From Gemmatimonadota bacterium (GTDB lineage: Bacteria; Gemmatimonadota; Gemmatimonadetes; Gemmatimonadales; GWC2-71-9): a stretch of DNA of 17,493 nucleotides. The position numbers and the translations under genes are program-made. The notes beneath the pieces are model-generated. The model made no database searches. It was not told where the DNA came from and worked only from the letters and a program-made list of their open reading frames with translations. Below are positions 7,661 through 15,083 of this stretch, piece by piece (within the stretch, counting starts at the first letter, position 1; every line of letters begins with the position of its first letter). Location of the stretch: NCBI GenBank assembly GCA_016180765.1, contig JACPAP010000234.1, positions 1-17,493 of the forward strand, given 5' to 3'.

Positions 7661-9334
7661 ATGCCGCGCCACTGGGCCGTTGCCACCGTCCTCCTCTCTC
7701 TCGCCGCGTGTGCTCCTCGCTACGACGTCGTCATTCGCGGGGGCACCATCTACGACGGCACCGGCGCCGACCCGGTCGTCGGCGACGTGGCCATCCGGGG
7801 CGACACCGTCGCGGCCGTCGGGACCGCGACAGGTGGCGGCCGAGTGGAGATTGACGCCACCGGCATGGCGGTGACGCCGGGTTTCATCAATATGCTGAGC
7901 CATTCCGAGGAAACCTTGATCCAGGACCCCCGCTCGCAGGGCGAGATCCGGCAAGGCGTCACCCTGGAGGTGTTCGGCGAGGGCTCGATGGGCCCGCTCA
8001 GCGAGGCCATGAAGAAAGAAGCGCTGGAGCAGCAGGGCGACATCAGGTACCCCATCGAGTGGTCCACGCTGGGTGAGTATTTCGATTTCCTCGAGCGGCG
8101 CGGGATCGCGCCCAACATCGCGTCGTTCGTGGGGGCGTCCACGGTGCGGGTGCACGTGATTGGCTACCAGAATCGCGCGCCGACACCGGCCGAGTTGGAC
8201 CGCATGAAAGAGCTGGTGGCTCAGGCGATGGACGAGGGAGCGCTGGGGGTCACCACCGCGCTGATTTACACGCCGGCCACGTTCGCCAAGACGCATGAGC
8301 TGATTGCGCTGGCGAAGGTGGCCGCAGAAGCCGGTGGCGTCTACGCCGCCCACATCCGCTCTGAAGCCAATCGGTTGCTCGAGGCGATTGACGAAACGAT
8401 CCGCATTGCGAGCGAATCCGGCCTGCCGGCGGAGATCTACCACCTGAAGGCGGCCGGCCAAGCGAACTGGCCCAAGATGGACCGCGCGATTCAGAAGATC
8501 GACTCGGCGCGCGCGGCCGGCGTCCGGATCACGGCCGACATGTATACCTACACGGCCGGCGCCACGGGCCTCGATGCCGCCATGCCGCCCTGGGTGCAGG
8601 AGGGTGGGCTCCAGGCGTGGATCGCACGCCTCAAGAACCCCGCCATCCGCCGCCGGGTGGCGCGCGAGATGCGCACCCCCACCGACCAGTGGGAGAACCT
8701 CTACCTTGGCGCCGGCTCGCCGGACCAGATCCTGATGCTGGGGTTCAAGACGGACTCGCTCAAGCCACTGATAGGCAAGACGCTCGCCGATGTAGCCCGC
8801 ATGCGAGGGAAGTCTCCGGAAGAGACAGCGATGGATCTCGTGATCCAGGACGGCACGCGGGTGGATGTCGCCTATTTCCTGATGTCGGAGGACAACATCA
8901 AGAAGCAGATCGCGCAACCGTGGGTGAGCTTCGGATCGGACGCGGGCTCGCAAGCCCCCGAGGGGCCGTTCTTGAAATCGAATCCCCACCCCCGCGCCTA
9001 CGGCAACTTTGCGCGGCTCCTGGGCCAGTACGTGCGGGATGAGCGGGTCATTCCGTTGCAGGAGGCTATTCGCCGGCTGACGACGCTCCCGGCGGAGAAT
9101 CTCCACCTTGAGCGGCGCGGATCCTTGAAGCCCGGCTTCTACGCGGACGTCGTCGTGTTCGATGCGGCCAAGATCCGGGACCACGCCACGTTCGAACAGC
9201 CTCACCAGTATGCCACCGGCGTGCTGCACGTGTTCGTGAACGGCGAGCAGGTGCTGAAGGACGGCGAGCACACCGGCGCCCTGCCCGGGCGGATCGTGCG
9301 GGGACCGGCTTGGAAGGGAAACGCGGAGCGGTGA
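7661..9334 (+). CDS. Lipoprotein D-aminoacylase / N-acyl-D-amino-acid deacylase, with altered first metal motif
   Basis: Amidohydrolase-superfamily enzyme (557 residues) expected to release D-amino acids from N-acylated forms or D-terminal dipeptides. The N-terminus VATVLLSLAAC is a lipoprotein signal with Cys16 as the lipidated residue, so the enzyme is membrane-anchored outside the cytoplasm. Seen metal-site residues: His231 in HIRSEA, His261 in YHLKAAG (30 apart, as His220 and His250 in the Alcaligenes enzyme) and Asp427 in FGSDAGS. The usual HxH of strand 1 reads L79-S80-H81, so the first histidine is missing; from memory, INMLS-type members are common in Gemmatimonadota and Bacteroidota. 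The Cys that binds zinc in the Alcaligenes protein is also absent (EVFGEGS). Its stop overlaps the paralogue's GTG by four bases, so the two are probably co-translated. Confidence 0.9.
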   Translation: MPRHWAVATVLLSLAACAPRYDVVIRGGTIYDGTGADPVVGDVAIRGDTVAAVGTATGGGRVEIDATGMAVTPGFINMLSHSEETLIQDPRSQGEIRQGVTLEVFGEGSMGPLSEAMKKEALEQQGDIRYPIEWSTLGEYFDFLERRGIAPNIASFVGASTVRVHVIGYQNRAPTPAELDRMKELVAQAMDEGALGVTTALIYTPATFAKTHELIALAKVAAEAGGVYAAHIRSEANRLLEAIDETIRIASESGLPAEIYHLKAAGQANWPKMDRAIQKIDSARAAGVRITADMYTYTAGATGLDAAMPPWVQEGGLQAWIARLKNPAIRRRVAREMRTPTDQWENLYLGAGSPDQILMLGFKTDSLKPLIGKTLADVARMRGKSPEETAMDLVIQDGTRVDVAYFLMSEDNIKKQIAQPWVSFGSDAGSQAPEGPFLKSNPHPRAYGNFARLLGQYVRDERVIPLQEAIRRLTTLPAENLHLERRGSLKPGFYADVVVFDAAKIRDHATFEQPHQYATGVLHVFVNGEQVLKDGEHTGALPGRIVRGPAWKGNAER

Positions 9335-11055
9335 AGAGCATCGGGAAACGGGAAACCCGGAAAGGTGTGAATCGCCGTGATTTCCTGGCCGCCACGGTTG
9401 CTGCCACCGGCGCACTGCTCCTTCCCACCGTCCCGACGTGGGCCGCCGAGTCACGCTGGCGTTCGCGACGCAGAGCCGCGGATTGGGTCCTTCGGGGAGC
9501 GACGGTGTACGATGGTACCGGTCGTTCGCCGGTCGAGGCAGATGTCGCGATCGTCGGCGATCGGATCGAAGCCGTGGGCCCCAGGCTCTCCATCGCCGGC
9601 GCGCACGAGGTGGACCTCAAGGGCCTCGCCCTGGCTCCCGGCTTCATCGACATCCACTCGCACACCGATCTGGTCCTGCTGGTGGACCCCAAGGCCCAAA
9701 GCAAGATCCGCCAGGGCGTGACGACCGAGGTCGCCGGCCAGGACGGCGGCTCGGTGGGGCCATGGGGCGATGCCCAATTCGAGGACACCCGCGACGCGTA
9801 TCGTTCGCGCTACGGCGTAGAGATCGATTTCCGCGACCTGGCCGGCTTCTTCGCCCGACTGCGACGCCAGGGGGCGGCGGTCAACCTGGCCAGTATGGTG
9901 GGCCACGGCACGTTGCACGCTTACGTGGTGGGCGCGTCCGGCCGGCCGGCCACCGAGGCGGAGCGCGGTCGGATGGCCGCACTGGTCACCGAAGCGGTGA
10001 AGGCCGGCGCCTGCGGCGTCTCCAGCGGCCTCGAGTACCTCCCGGGCGCGTTCGCCGACCTCGACGAGCTGGCCGCCGTGGCCACGCCACTTAAGGGCAC
10101 GGGACTGCCCTACGCCACGCACCTGCGAAACGAGGACGACCAGTCGCTGGCGGCGCTCGAGGAAGCCTTGAACGTCGGACGGAAGTCCGGCGCGGCGGTC
10201 CACATCTCGCATCTCAAGGCCCAGGGTGAGCGGAACTGGTGGAAAGCGCCCTTGATGCTCGAGCTGTCCGAGCGGGCGCGCGCCGGCGGGCTGGACGTGA
10301 CCTACGATTGTTACCCGTACGTGGCGTACGCCACCGGTTTGAGCAACATGTTCCCGGTCTGGGCCCGCGAGGGCGGCACCGACGCGTTTCTGGCGCGACT
10401 CCAGGACCCGGCGCAAGGCGAGCGGATCAAGGCGCAGGTATGGGACAAGGTAAACCAGCTCGGGACCTGGGACGCGGTACAGATCTCGAATACCGGCTCC
10501 GACAGCCTGGCCTGGGCGCGGGGCAAGCGGCTGGGGCAGCTCGCTGCTGAGCGCCAGCAAGACCCCTACGCGCTGCTGCTCATGCTCGTCGAGGAGGATC
10601 GCAACCGCAGCGGCATGGTAGGCTTCGGTATGAGCGAGGAAGACGTCGGGCGCTTCCTGGCCCACCCCCTGGGCATGATCTGCTCCGATGGCTCGGCGCT
10701 CACCACCGACGGCCCACTGGCGCGAGGCACGCCGCATCCCAGGAACTACGGCACCTTCCCGCGGGTGTTGGGCCTCTACTGCCGCGACCGGAAGCTCATG
10801 TCGCTGGAGACCGCGATTCACAAGATGACCGGCATGCCGGCGGCGCGGCTCAAGCTGGCGGGCCGGGGAACGATCACCCCGCGCGCCTTCGCCGATTTCG
10901 TCGCCTTCGATCCCGGCCGAGTGGCCGATCGGGCAACGTTTGAGCAACCGCACCAGTATCCCGTCGGCATCCCGCACGTGATGGTCAACGGCCAGTGGGT
11001 GATACGAGACGGAGAGCATACGCAAGCGCAGCCGGGCCGGGTCCTCACCCCGTGA
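9331..11055 (+). CDS. Tat-exported D-aminoacylase / N-acyl-D-amino-acid deacylase, canonical metal motif
   Basis: Paralogue of the preceding gene, 574 residues from a GTG that overlaps the upstream stop (GTGA). A second GTG at 9367 would start right at NRRDFLAAT; a TTG at 9312 also lies upstream in this stretch, so the exact start is open. The twin-arginine motif NRRDFLAAT and the hydrophobic run to TWAAES indicate Tat export, presumably with metal already bound. Metal ligands, numbered from 9331: His109 and His111 in HSHTD, His264 in THLRNED, His294 in ISHLKAQG (again 30 apart) and Asp453 in CSDGSA. Unlike its partner it keeps the full HxH, so it is likely the classical catalyst of the pair. 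Export routes differ too: lipoprotein versus Tat. Substrate (N-acyl-D-amino acid, D-dipeptide or a related amide) cannot be read from sequence. Confidence 0.9.
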   Translation: MKSIGKRETRKGVNRRDFLAATVAATGALLLPTVPTWAAESRWRSRRRAADWVLRGATVYDGTGRSPVEADVAIVGDRIEAVGPRLSIAGAHEVDLKGLALAPGFIDIHSHTDLVLLVDPKAQSKIRQGVTTEVAGQDGGSVGPWGDAQFEDTRDAYRSRYGVEIDFRDLAGFFARLRRQGAAVNLASMVGHGTLHAYVVGASGRPATEAERGRMAALVTEAVKAGACGVSSGLEYLPGAFADLDELAAVATPLKGTGLPYATHLRNEDDQSLAALEEALNVGRKSGAAVHISHLKAQGERNWWKAPLMLELSERARAGGLDVTYDCYPYVAYATGLSNMFPVWAREGGTDAFLARLQDPAQGERIKAQVWDKVNQLGTWDAVQISNTGSDSLAWARGKRLGQLAAERQQDPYALLLMLVEEDRNRSGMVGFGMSEEDVGRFLAHPLGMICSDGSALTTDGPLARGTPHPRNYGTFPRVLGLYCRDRKLMSLETAIHKMTGMPAARLKLAGRGTITPRAFADFVAFDPGRVADRATFEQPHQYPVGIPHVMVNGQWVIRDGEHTQAQPGRVLTP

Positions 11056-11077
11056 TGCTGGAGCGCCTCGCCAGCAT
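11055..11077 (+). terminator. Weak hairpin after the D-aminoacylase pair
   Basis: ATGCTGG-A-GCG (11055-11065) can pair with CGCCAGCAT (11069-11077) around a three-base loop, with one bulged A. Only TTT follows, so it is at best a leaky terminator or a stabilising end, leaving read-through into the GreA-like gene possible. Confidence 0.35.
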
Positions 11078-11094
11078 TTCGTAGCATTGAGTCC

Positions 11095-11577
11095 ATGATT
11101 GAACAGATCAAGCAGAAGCTGATCCAGGAAGTCGAGCAGCTGAACCACGAGCTGAACGTCCTCCTCCCTGAGACGCTCATGAAGGCGCTTCAGCAGGGTG
11201 ACCTCCGAGAGAACGGCGACTACCACGCGGCGCTGGAACGGCAGCAGTTCGTGCACGCCCGGTTGAGCCACCTCCGCTCCCGACTGGCCAAGCTGTCCCA
11301 GATCGATCTGTCCAAGATCCCCAAGGACAAGATCGGCCTCGGCTCACGGGTGGAGGTGCAGGACGCGGAGACCAAGGAGCGCGAGACCTACGAGCTGGTC
11401 ATTCCCGACGCGATGGACGTGGACGCAGGCCACATCTCCGTGGCCTCGCCCCTGGGACGCGGACTGCTGGACCACAAGGCCGGCGAGACGGTGACCATTC
11501 GCCTCCCAGCCACGACGCGAAGGCTCAAGATTCTGAAGGTCGTCACCCAGCATCAACAGGTGAGCGAAGACGGGTAG
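11095..11577 (+). CDS. GreA/GreB-family transcript cleavage factor
   Basis: Would bind RNA polymerase through the secondary channel and stimulate cleavage of backtracked RNA. The 160-residue product has the family layout: an N-terminal coiled coil (about residues 1-75) with the acidic tip motif GDLRENGDYHAA, where Asp36 and Glu39 correspond to Asp41 and Glu44 of E. coli GreA, and a C-terminal FKBP-like domain containing ISVASPLGRGLL and ending in KILKV. Length is usual for GreA (about 158). The ribosome binding site before the ATG is weak. It may be a second, paralogous Gre protein, because its neighbours are metabolic and not the genes that usually accompany housekeeping greA. Whether it has a separate promoter is not visible; only 39 bases separate it from the D-aminoacylase. 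Confidence 0.9.
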   Translation: MIEQIKQKLIQEVEQLNHELNVLLPETLMKALQQGDLRENGDYHAALERQQFVHARLSHLRSRLAKLSQIDLSKIPKDKIGLGSRVEVQDAETKERETYELVIPDAMDVDAGHISVASPLGRGLLDHKAGETVTIRLPATTRRLKILKVVTQHQQVSEDG

Positions 11578-11585
11578 ACAAAAAC

Positions 11586-11615
11586 GGGCGAGCACGGGCG
11601 AGCACAGGCGAGCGT
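11586..11615. repeat. Three tandem copies of a 10-base unit GGGCGAGCAC
   Basis: Copies at 11586-11595 and 11596-11605 are identical; the third (11606-11615, AGGCGAGCGT) differs at three positions. It fills most of the 54-base gap between the GreA-like gene and the aminotransferase. Function unknown. Confidence 0.8.
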
Positions 11616-11621
11616 AGCTTC

Positions 11622-11626
11622 GGGAG
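11622..11626 (+). promoter_or_regulatory. Ribosome binding site of the PLP enzyme
   Basis: GGGAG five bases before the ATG at 11632, good spacing, fixes that start and includes the Tat signal in the product. Confidence 0.6.
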
Positions 11627-11631
11627 CATCT

Positions 11632-12936
11632 ATGACCGAGTCGCACGAGCACACGAGCGGGATCAGCCGGCGGAAGTTCGCGCAACTCCTGGCGGTGAGC
11701 GGCTCGGCGGCGCTGTTGCCAGCGGCGGAGCTTCGTGCGCTGGAACGGCCGCGCGGGGCCGTTCCCGGGGCGCCGCCCTCCGCGGACGACAGCTTCTGGA
11801 CCCTGGTGCGCGGCCAGTTCGCTCTGGATGATGACCTCACCTTCCTGAACGCCGCGAACCTGTGCCCGTCCTCGCGACCGGTGATCGAGACCCTGTACCA
11901 ACGAGCTCGCGACCTGGATCGGGATCCGTCACCGGACACCAAGGAGCGGCTGATCGCCCAGCGCGAAGAGACGCGCCGACTTCTGGCGGAGTACCTGCGG
12001 GTGAGCCCGGAGGAGATCCTGCTGACCCGCAACACCAGCGAGGCCAACAACATCGTGTCCAGCGGGCTGGCGCTGAAACCGGGCGACGAGGTGGTGATCT
12101 CCGCGGACAACCACCCGAGCAACCATCGGGCCTGGACCGAGAAGGCCAAACGGTTCGGATTCTCGGTCACCGTGGTGGACGCCGTAACCCCGCACCCGGG
12201 CCCCGAGTACTATCTCGAGGCGTTCCGCAAAGCCGTCACGCCGCGCACGCGGCTGGTCGCCTTCACCCACGTCACCAGCACCGTCGGCGATGGGTTCCCG
12301 GCTAACGAGCTGTGCGCGCTGGCCCGCGAGCGCGGCGCGCTCTCACTGGTGGACGGCGCCCAGACGTTCGGCGTGCTGGACGTGGACCTGTCGCAGATGC
12401 AGCCGGACTTCTATACCGGGAGCGGTCACAAGTGGCCCTGCGCCCCGCGCGGCACCGGCGTGCTCTACGTGCGGCGCACGGCGCAGGCCGCTCTGTCTCC
12501 AAGCATCATCAGCCTGTATCCGGGGTCGGTTGGGATCTCGAGGAGCCATGAAGGGATCGGCCAGCGAGACGAACCCGCCATGATCGCCTTCGGGCAGGCG
12601 CTGCGGATGCAGATGACGATCGGCCGGCCGGCCATCGAAAGCCACGCGCGGGAACTGGCCCAGGCGTTGATCGCCGGACTGTCGTCCACGGGCGGCGTGA
12701 AAGTCTGGACCCACTCGGATCCCGCGCGCTCGGCCTCCATCGTGGCGTTCCAGCCGGCGAGCCTCGACCCCCGAAGGCTGGCCCGCGCGCTCTACGAGAA
12801 CCACCGGATCACCGCGCAGGTTCGTGGCGGCGAGGATCGGCCGGGCTTGAGGCTCTCACCCCATCTCTACAACACCCACGCGGACGTAGAGCGGACGCTG
12901 GCTGCGGTGCGCCGCTATCTGACGTCGGGAGTCTGA
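11632..12936 (+). CDS. Tat-exported class V aminotransferase-fold PLP enzyme (isopenicillin-N epimerase / cysteine desulfurase-like)
   Basis: PLP-dependent enzyme of 434 residues. The N-terminus reads SRRKFAQLLAVSGSAALLP, a twin-arginine signal, so a folded, cofactor-loaded protein is probably exported. The PLP lysine is Lys267 in GSGHKWPCAPRGTGVLYV; Asp241 and Gln244 in DGAQTFG should contact the pyridine ring; NTSEANNIV at about 132-140 and DNHPSNHRAW at about 159-168 match the fold type I class V pattern. Closest recalled groups are isopenicillin-N-epimerase-like and SufS-like proteins. No conserved desulfurase cysteine loop was evident, so racemase, epimerase or lyase activity on an amino acid is more likely than desulfuration. 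It starts a tight run with the M20 peptidase (15-base gap). With two D-aminoacylases upstream, work on D-amino acids or derived peptides is plausible but inferred. Confidence 0.88.
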   Translation: MTESHEHTSGISRRKFAQLLAVSGSAALLPAAELRALERPRGAVPGAPPSADDSFWTLVRGQFALDDDLTFLNAANLCPSSRPVIETLYQRARDLDRDPSPDTKERLIAQREETRRLLAEYLRVSPEEILLTRNTSEANNIVSSGLALKPGDEVVISADNHPSNHRAWTEKAKRFGFSVTVVDAVTPHPGPEYYLEAFRKAVTPRTRLVAFTHVTSTVGDGFPANELCALARERGALSLVDGAQTFGVLDVDLSQMQPDFYTGSGHKWPCAPRGTGVLYVRRTAQAALSPSIISLYPGSVGISRSHEGIGQRDEPAMIAFGQALRMQMTIGRPAIESHARELAQALIAGLSSTGGVKVWTHSDPARSASIVAFQPASLDPRRLARALYENHRITAQVRGGEDRPGLRLSPHLYNTHADVERTLAAVRRYLTSGV

Positions 12937-12951
12937 CCAGGCTCTCCCACC

Positions 12952-14430
12952 ATGAAACGATTGCTGTTGCTCATCGGCGCGGCCGTCGTTCTGCTGGCGG
13001 CCGTGATTCTGGTTCGCACGCTCGGGTACGACTCCCGTCAGGTGGCCGCCCAACCGGTGACCGACCTCACGCTGGACGCGGTCGCCGCGGCTCAGCGTCT
13101 CGCGGGCGCGCTCCGGTTCAAGACCATCTCGTACCAGGACTCCACCCAACTCGACGCCGCCGAGTTCCGCCGGTTCCAGGAGTACCTGACGCGGACCTTC
13201 CCCAAGACCCACGCCAACCTGGGCCGCGAGACGGTGGGCCGGTTCAGCCTGCTGTATCGCTGGACCGGCAGCGACCCGACGCTGCCGCCCATCGTGCTCA
13301 TGGCGCATCAGGACGTGGTGCCCGTCGAGCCAGGGACCGAGTCGAAGTGGACTTACCCGCCGTTCGACGGCCGGATCGCCGACGGCTACGTGTGGGGCCG
13401 CGGCGCCATGGATGACAAGGGCAGCCTGGTGGCCCATTTGGAAGCCATCGAGATGCTGCTGTCGCAGGGAGCGACGCCGCGTCGCACCGTCTACCTGGCG
13501 TTGGGGCACGATGAAGAAGTCGGCGGGCGCGGAGGGGCGGCGGCCATCGCCGCGCTGCTCGACTGGCGCGGCGTGCGCCCGGCGTTCGTGCTCGATGAAG
13601 GCGGCGCCATCGCGACCGGCCTGGTACCGGGGGTGGCCGCACCGGTGGCCCTGGTGGGCATCGCGGAAAAGGGATACCTGACTCTGGAGCTGGCGGTGCG
13701 CGTGGACGGAGGCCACTCGTCCATGCCGCCTCGGCAGACGGCCGTGGGTATCTTGAGCGCCGCCATCGACGAGCTGGAAGAGCATCCCGTGCCCGGCGGC
13801 ATTCGAGGCCCCACCGCTCAGATGTTCGACCATCTGGGGCCGGAGCTGCCGTTCGGCATGCGTCTGTTCTTCGCCAACCGCTGGCTCTTTGGCGGGTTGC
13901 TCGCGAGCCGCTTCGGGGCGAGTCCAGCCGGCAACGCCATGCTCCGCACCACGACCGCGCCCACCATCATTGAGGCCGGCGTCAAGGAGAACGTATTACC
14001 CTCGACGGCGCGGGCCACCGTCAATTTCCGGCTGTTGCAGGGCGACAGCATCGCCGGCATCGTGGCGTATGTCCGCCGCATCATCGACGATCCGCGCGTG
14101 ACGGTGACCATCCCCGAAACCTTCAGGACGGAGCCCTCCCCGGTGTCGCCGGCGGACGCCGAGGAGTTCCGGCTGCTCACCCGGACGATCCGACAGGTCG
14201 CCCCCGAGGCGATCGTGGTGCCGTGGCTGGTGGTGGGCGGGACCGATTCCCGCTACTTCGCCTCACTCACCCCCAACGTGTATCGCTTCGGGGCAACCCC
14301 CCTCGGGCCGGGAGATACCGAGCGGGCGCACGGCAGGGACGAGCGGATGAGCGTCGAGGGTTACGGCCAGAACGTGAGGTTCTACGTGCAACTGCTACAA
14401 AATGCGGCGGTCAACGACGGTAAGAAGTGA
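12952..14430 (+). CDS. M20-family zinc metallopeptidase (CPS1/PM20D1-like carboxypeptidase)
   Basis: Di-zinc peptidase or N-acyl-amino-acid hydrolase of 492 residues. A hydrophobic stretch at about 4-22 is a signal peptide or membrane anchor, so the enzyme faces the periplasm. Family residues are all present: His119 and Asp121 in MAHQDVVP, Asp154 in AMDDKGS, catalytic Glu188 and metal ligand Glu189 in GHDEEVGG, Asp215 in LDEGG, His255 in the lid domain start HSSMPP, and His460 in ERAHGRDERM near the C-terminus. The size and these motifs fit the CPS1/PM20D1 branch, which in animals hydrolyses or forms N-acyl amino acids; that could link it to the upstream D-aminoacylases. It lies 15 bases after the PLP enzyme and 10 bases before a small lipoprotein gene, so these are likely one transcript. 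Confidence 0.93.
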   Translation: MKRLLLLIGAAVVLLAAVILVRTLGYDSRQVAAQPVTDLTLDAVAAAQRLAGALRFKTISYQDSTQLDAAEFRRFQEYLTRTFPKTHANLGRETVGRFSLLYRWTGSDPTLPPIVLMAHQDVVPVEPGTESKWTYPPFDGRIADGYVWGRGAMDDKGSLVAHLEAIEMLLSQGATPRRTVYLALGHDEEVGGRGGAAAIAALLDWRGVRPAFVLDEGGAIATGLVPGVAAPVALVGIAEKGYLTLELAVRVDGGHSSMPPRQTAVGILSAAIDELEEHPVPGGIRGPTAQMFDHLGPELPFGMRLFFANRWLFGGLLASRFGASPAGNAMLRTTTAPTIIEAGVKENVLPSTARATVNFRLLQGDSIAGIVAYVRRIIDDPRVTVTIPETFRTEPSPVSPADAEEFRLLTRTIRQVAPEAIVVPWLVVGGTDSRYFASLTPNVYRFGATPLGPGDTERAHGRDERMSVEGYGQNVRFYVQLLQNAAVNDGKK

Positions 14431-14438
14431 GAGGTGAG
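14431..14438 (+). promoter_or_regulatory. Strong ribosome binding site of the small lipoprotein
   Basis: GAGGTGAG ends two bases before the ATG at 14441 with its GAGG core six bases before it. This is the strongest Shine-Dalgarno-like site I noticed in the window and supports the short gene as real. Confidence 0.65.
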
Positions 14439-14440
14439 AT

Positions 14441-14671
14441 ATGACGAAGATTCCGACTCCACTGGCCTTGGCCATTCTCCTCCTCTGCGCGTGCGGTGGC
14501 GGGACCGGGCAGGCGAATCGCCCGGACACCCTCACGCGCCGGCAGCGCGACAGCGCGATCGGGGCGTCGAGACTACCCGGGGCGCAAGGCGTGCGGGGAG
14601 CGCTTCAGGCGCAAGACTCGGCGGCCGCCCGCAACCGGCGCCTGGATTCCATCGCGCGCGAGCCGCAGTAG
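14441..14671 (+). CDS. Small lipoprotein of unknown function
   Basis: 76-residue product. Residues 1-17 form a lipoprotein signal, LALAILLLCAC, with Cys18 after LCA as the likely lipidated residue, followed by GGGTG. The mature part is polar and rich in Arg, Ala, Asp and Ser (RRQRDSAIG, NRRLDSIAREP), with no recognisable domain. I recall similar short lipoproteins with an RQRDSAIGAS core from Gemmatimonadota, without known function. The good ribosome binding site, the 10-base gap after the M20 gene and the 10-base gap before the next gene argue for a real, cotranscribed gene. Confidence 0.72.
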   Translation: MTKIPTPLALAILLLCACGGGTGQANRPDTLTRRQRDSAIGASRLPGAQGVRGALQAQDSAAARNRRLDSIAREPQ

Positions 14672-14681
14672 CTTTCCCCTC

Positions 14682-15005
14682 ATGACCGCCGACGATCGCC
14701 AGAGCCAGCGACGAAGCGAGCCTTTGCTGGACGCCCTCGGCAAGATGATCCGCGATGGCAAGGATACCGCGTCGTATCTGTGGCAAGTGCCGGACGATGC
14801 GGCGACGCGCTCGCGCCTCGAGCAACTGCTCCATGAAATCCGCGATCAGTCCGCCAAGAAGGGACGGCGCGAGATGCCGAAGCTGTGCGACGAACTGTTG
14901 ACCGCGCTTCGCGCGTCGCCCAGCCCCCAGCAGGTGGACCTCCTGCAGGACGGCTTCGATCGGCTGTACAAGCTCTGGGAGGCGGCCAAGACCGGGCTGG
15001 TCTGA
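14682..15005 (+). CDS. Helical 107-residue protein of unknown function
   Basis: Starts at an ATG ten bases after the lipoprotein stop; no clear ribosome binding site, so translation may be coupled. The frame is open further upstream but only over the lipoprotein gene. The sequence is charged and looks all-helical (LLDALGKMIRDGKD, ATRSRLEQLLHEIRD, VDLLQDGFDRLYKLWEAAKT), without signal peptide, membrane segment or cysteine pair; one Cys is present (KLCDELL). A distant likeness to Hpt or other four-helix signalling domains is possible, but I see no phosphorylatable HxxKG motif, so I give no function. Confidence 0.6.
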   Translation: MTADDRQSQRRSEPLLDALGKMIRDGKDTASYLWQVPDDAATRSRLEQLLHEIRDQSAKKGRREMPKLCDELLTALRASPSPQQVDLLQDGFDRLYKLWEAAKTGLV

Positions 15006-15044
15006 AACGGGCCCGACCGCTCTTGCACCGGCCCCGGCGGGGGC

Positions 15045-15050
15045 TATGAT
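15045..15050 (+). promoter_or_regulatory. Probable -10 box of the formate dehydrogenase gene
   Basis: TATGAT matches the sigma70 -10 consensus at five of six positions and would give a leader of roughly 25 bases. A poor -35 match TTGCAC lies at 15023-15028 with a 16-base spacer, so an activator may be needed. Confidence 0.45.
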
Positions 15051-15069
15051 ACTGCATCATCTCTCCGAC

Positions 15070-15073
15070 GGAG
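15070..15073 (+). promoter_or_regulatory. Ribosome binding site deciding the TTG start
   Basis: GGAG lies ten bases before TTG at 15084. No in-frame ATG or GTG exists between 15042 and 15084, and the TTG places the Tat motif at residues 4-7, so TTG is preferred. Confidence 0.55.
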
Positions 15074-15083
15074 CGTCCCTTCC

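Noticed and set aside
7484..11271. Two minus-strand open frames of over 600 codons opposite the D-aminoacylases
   Set aside because: Antisense shadows of well-supported amidohydrolases; His/Arg/Gly-rich composition without motifs.
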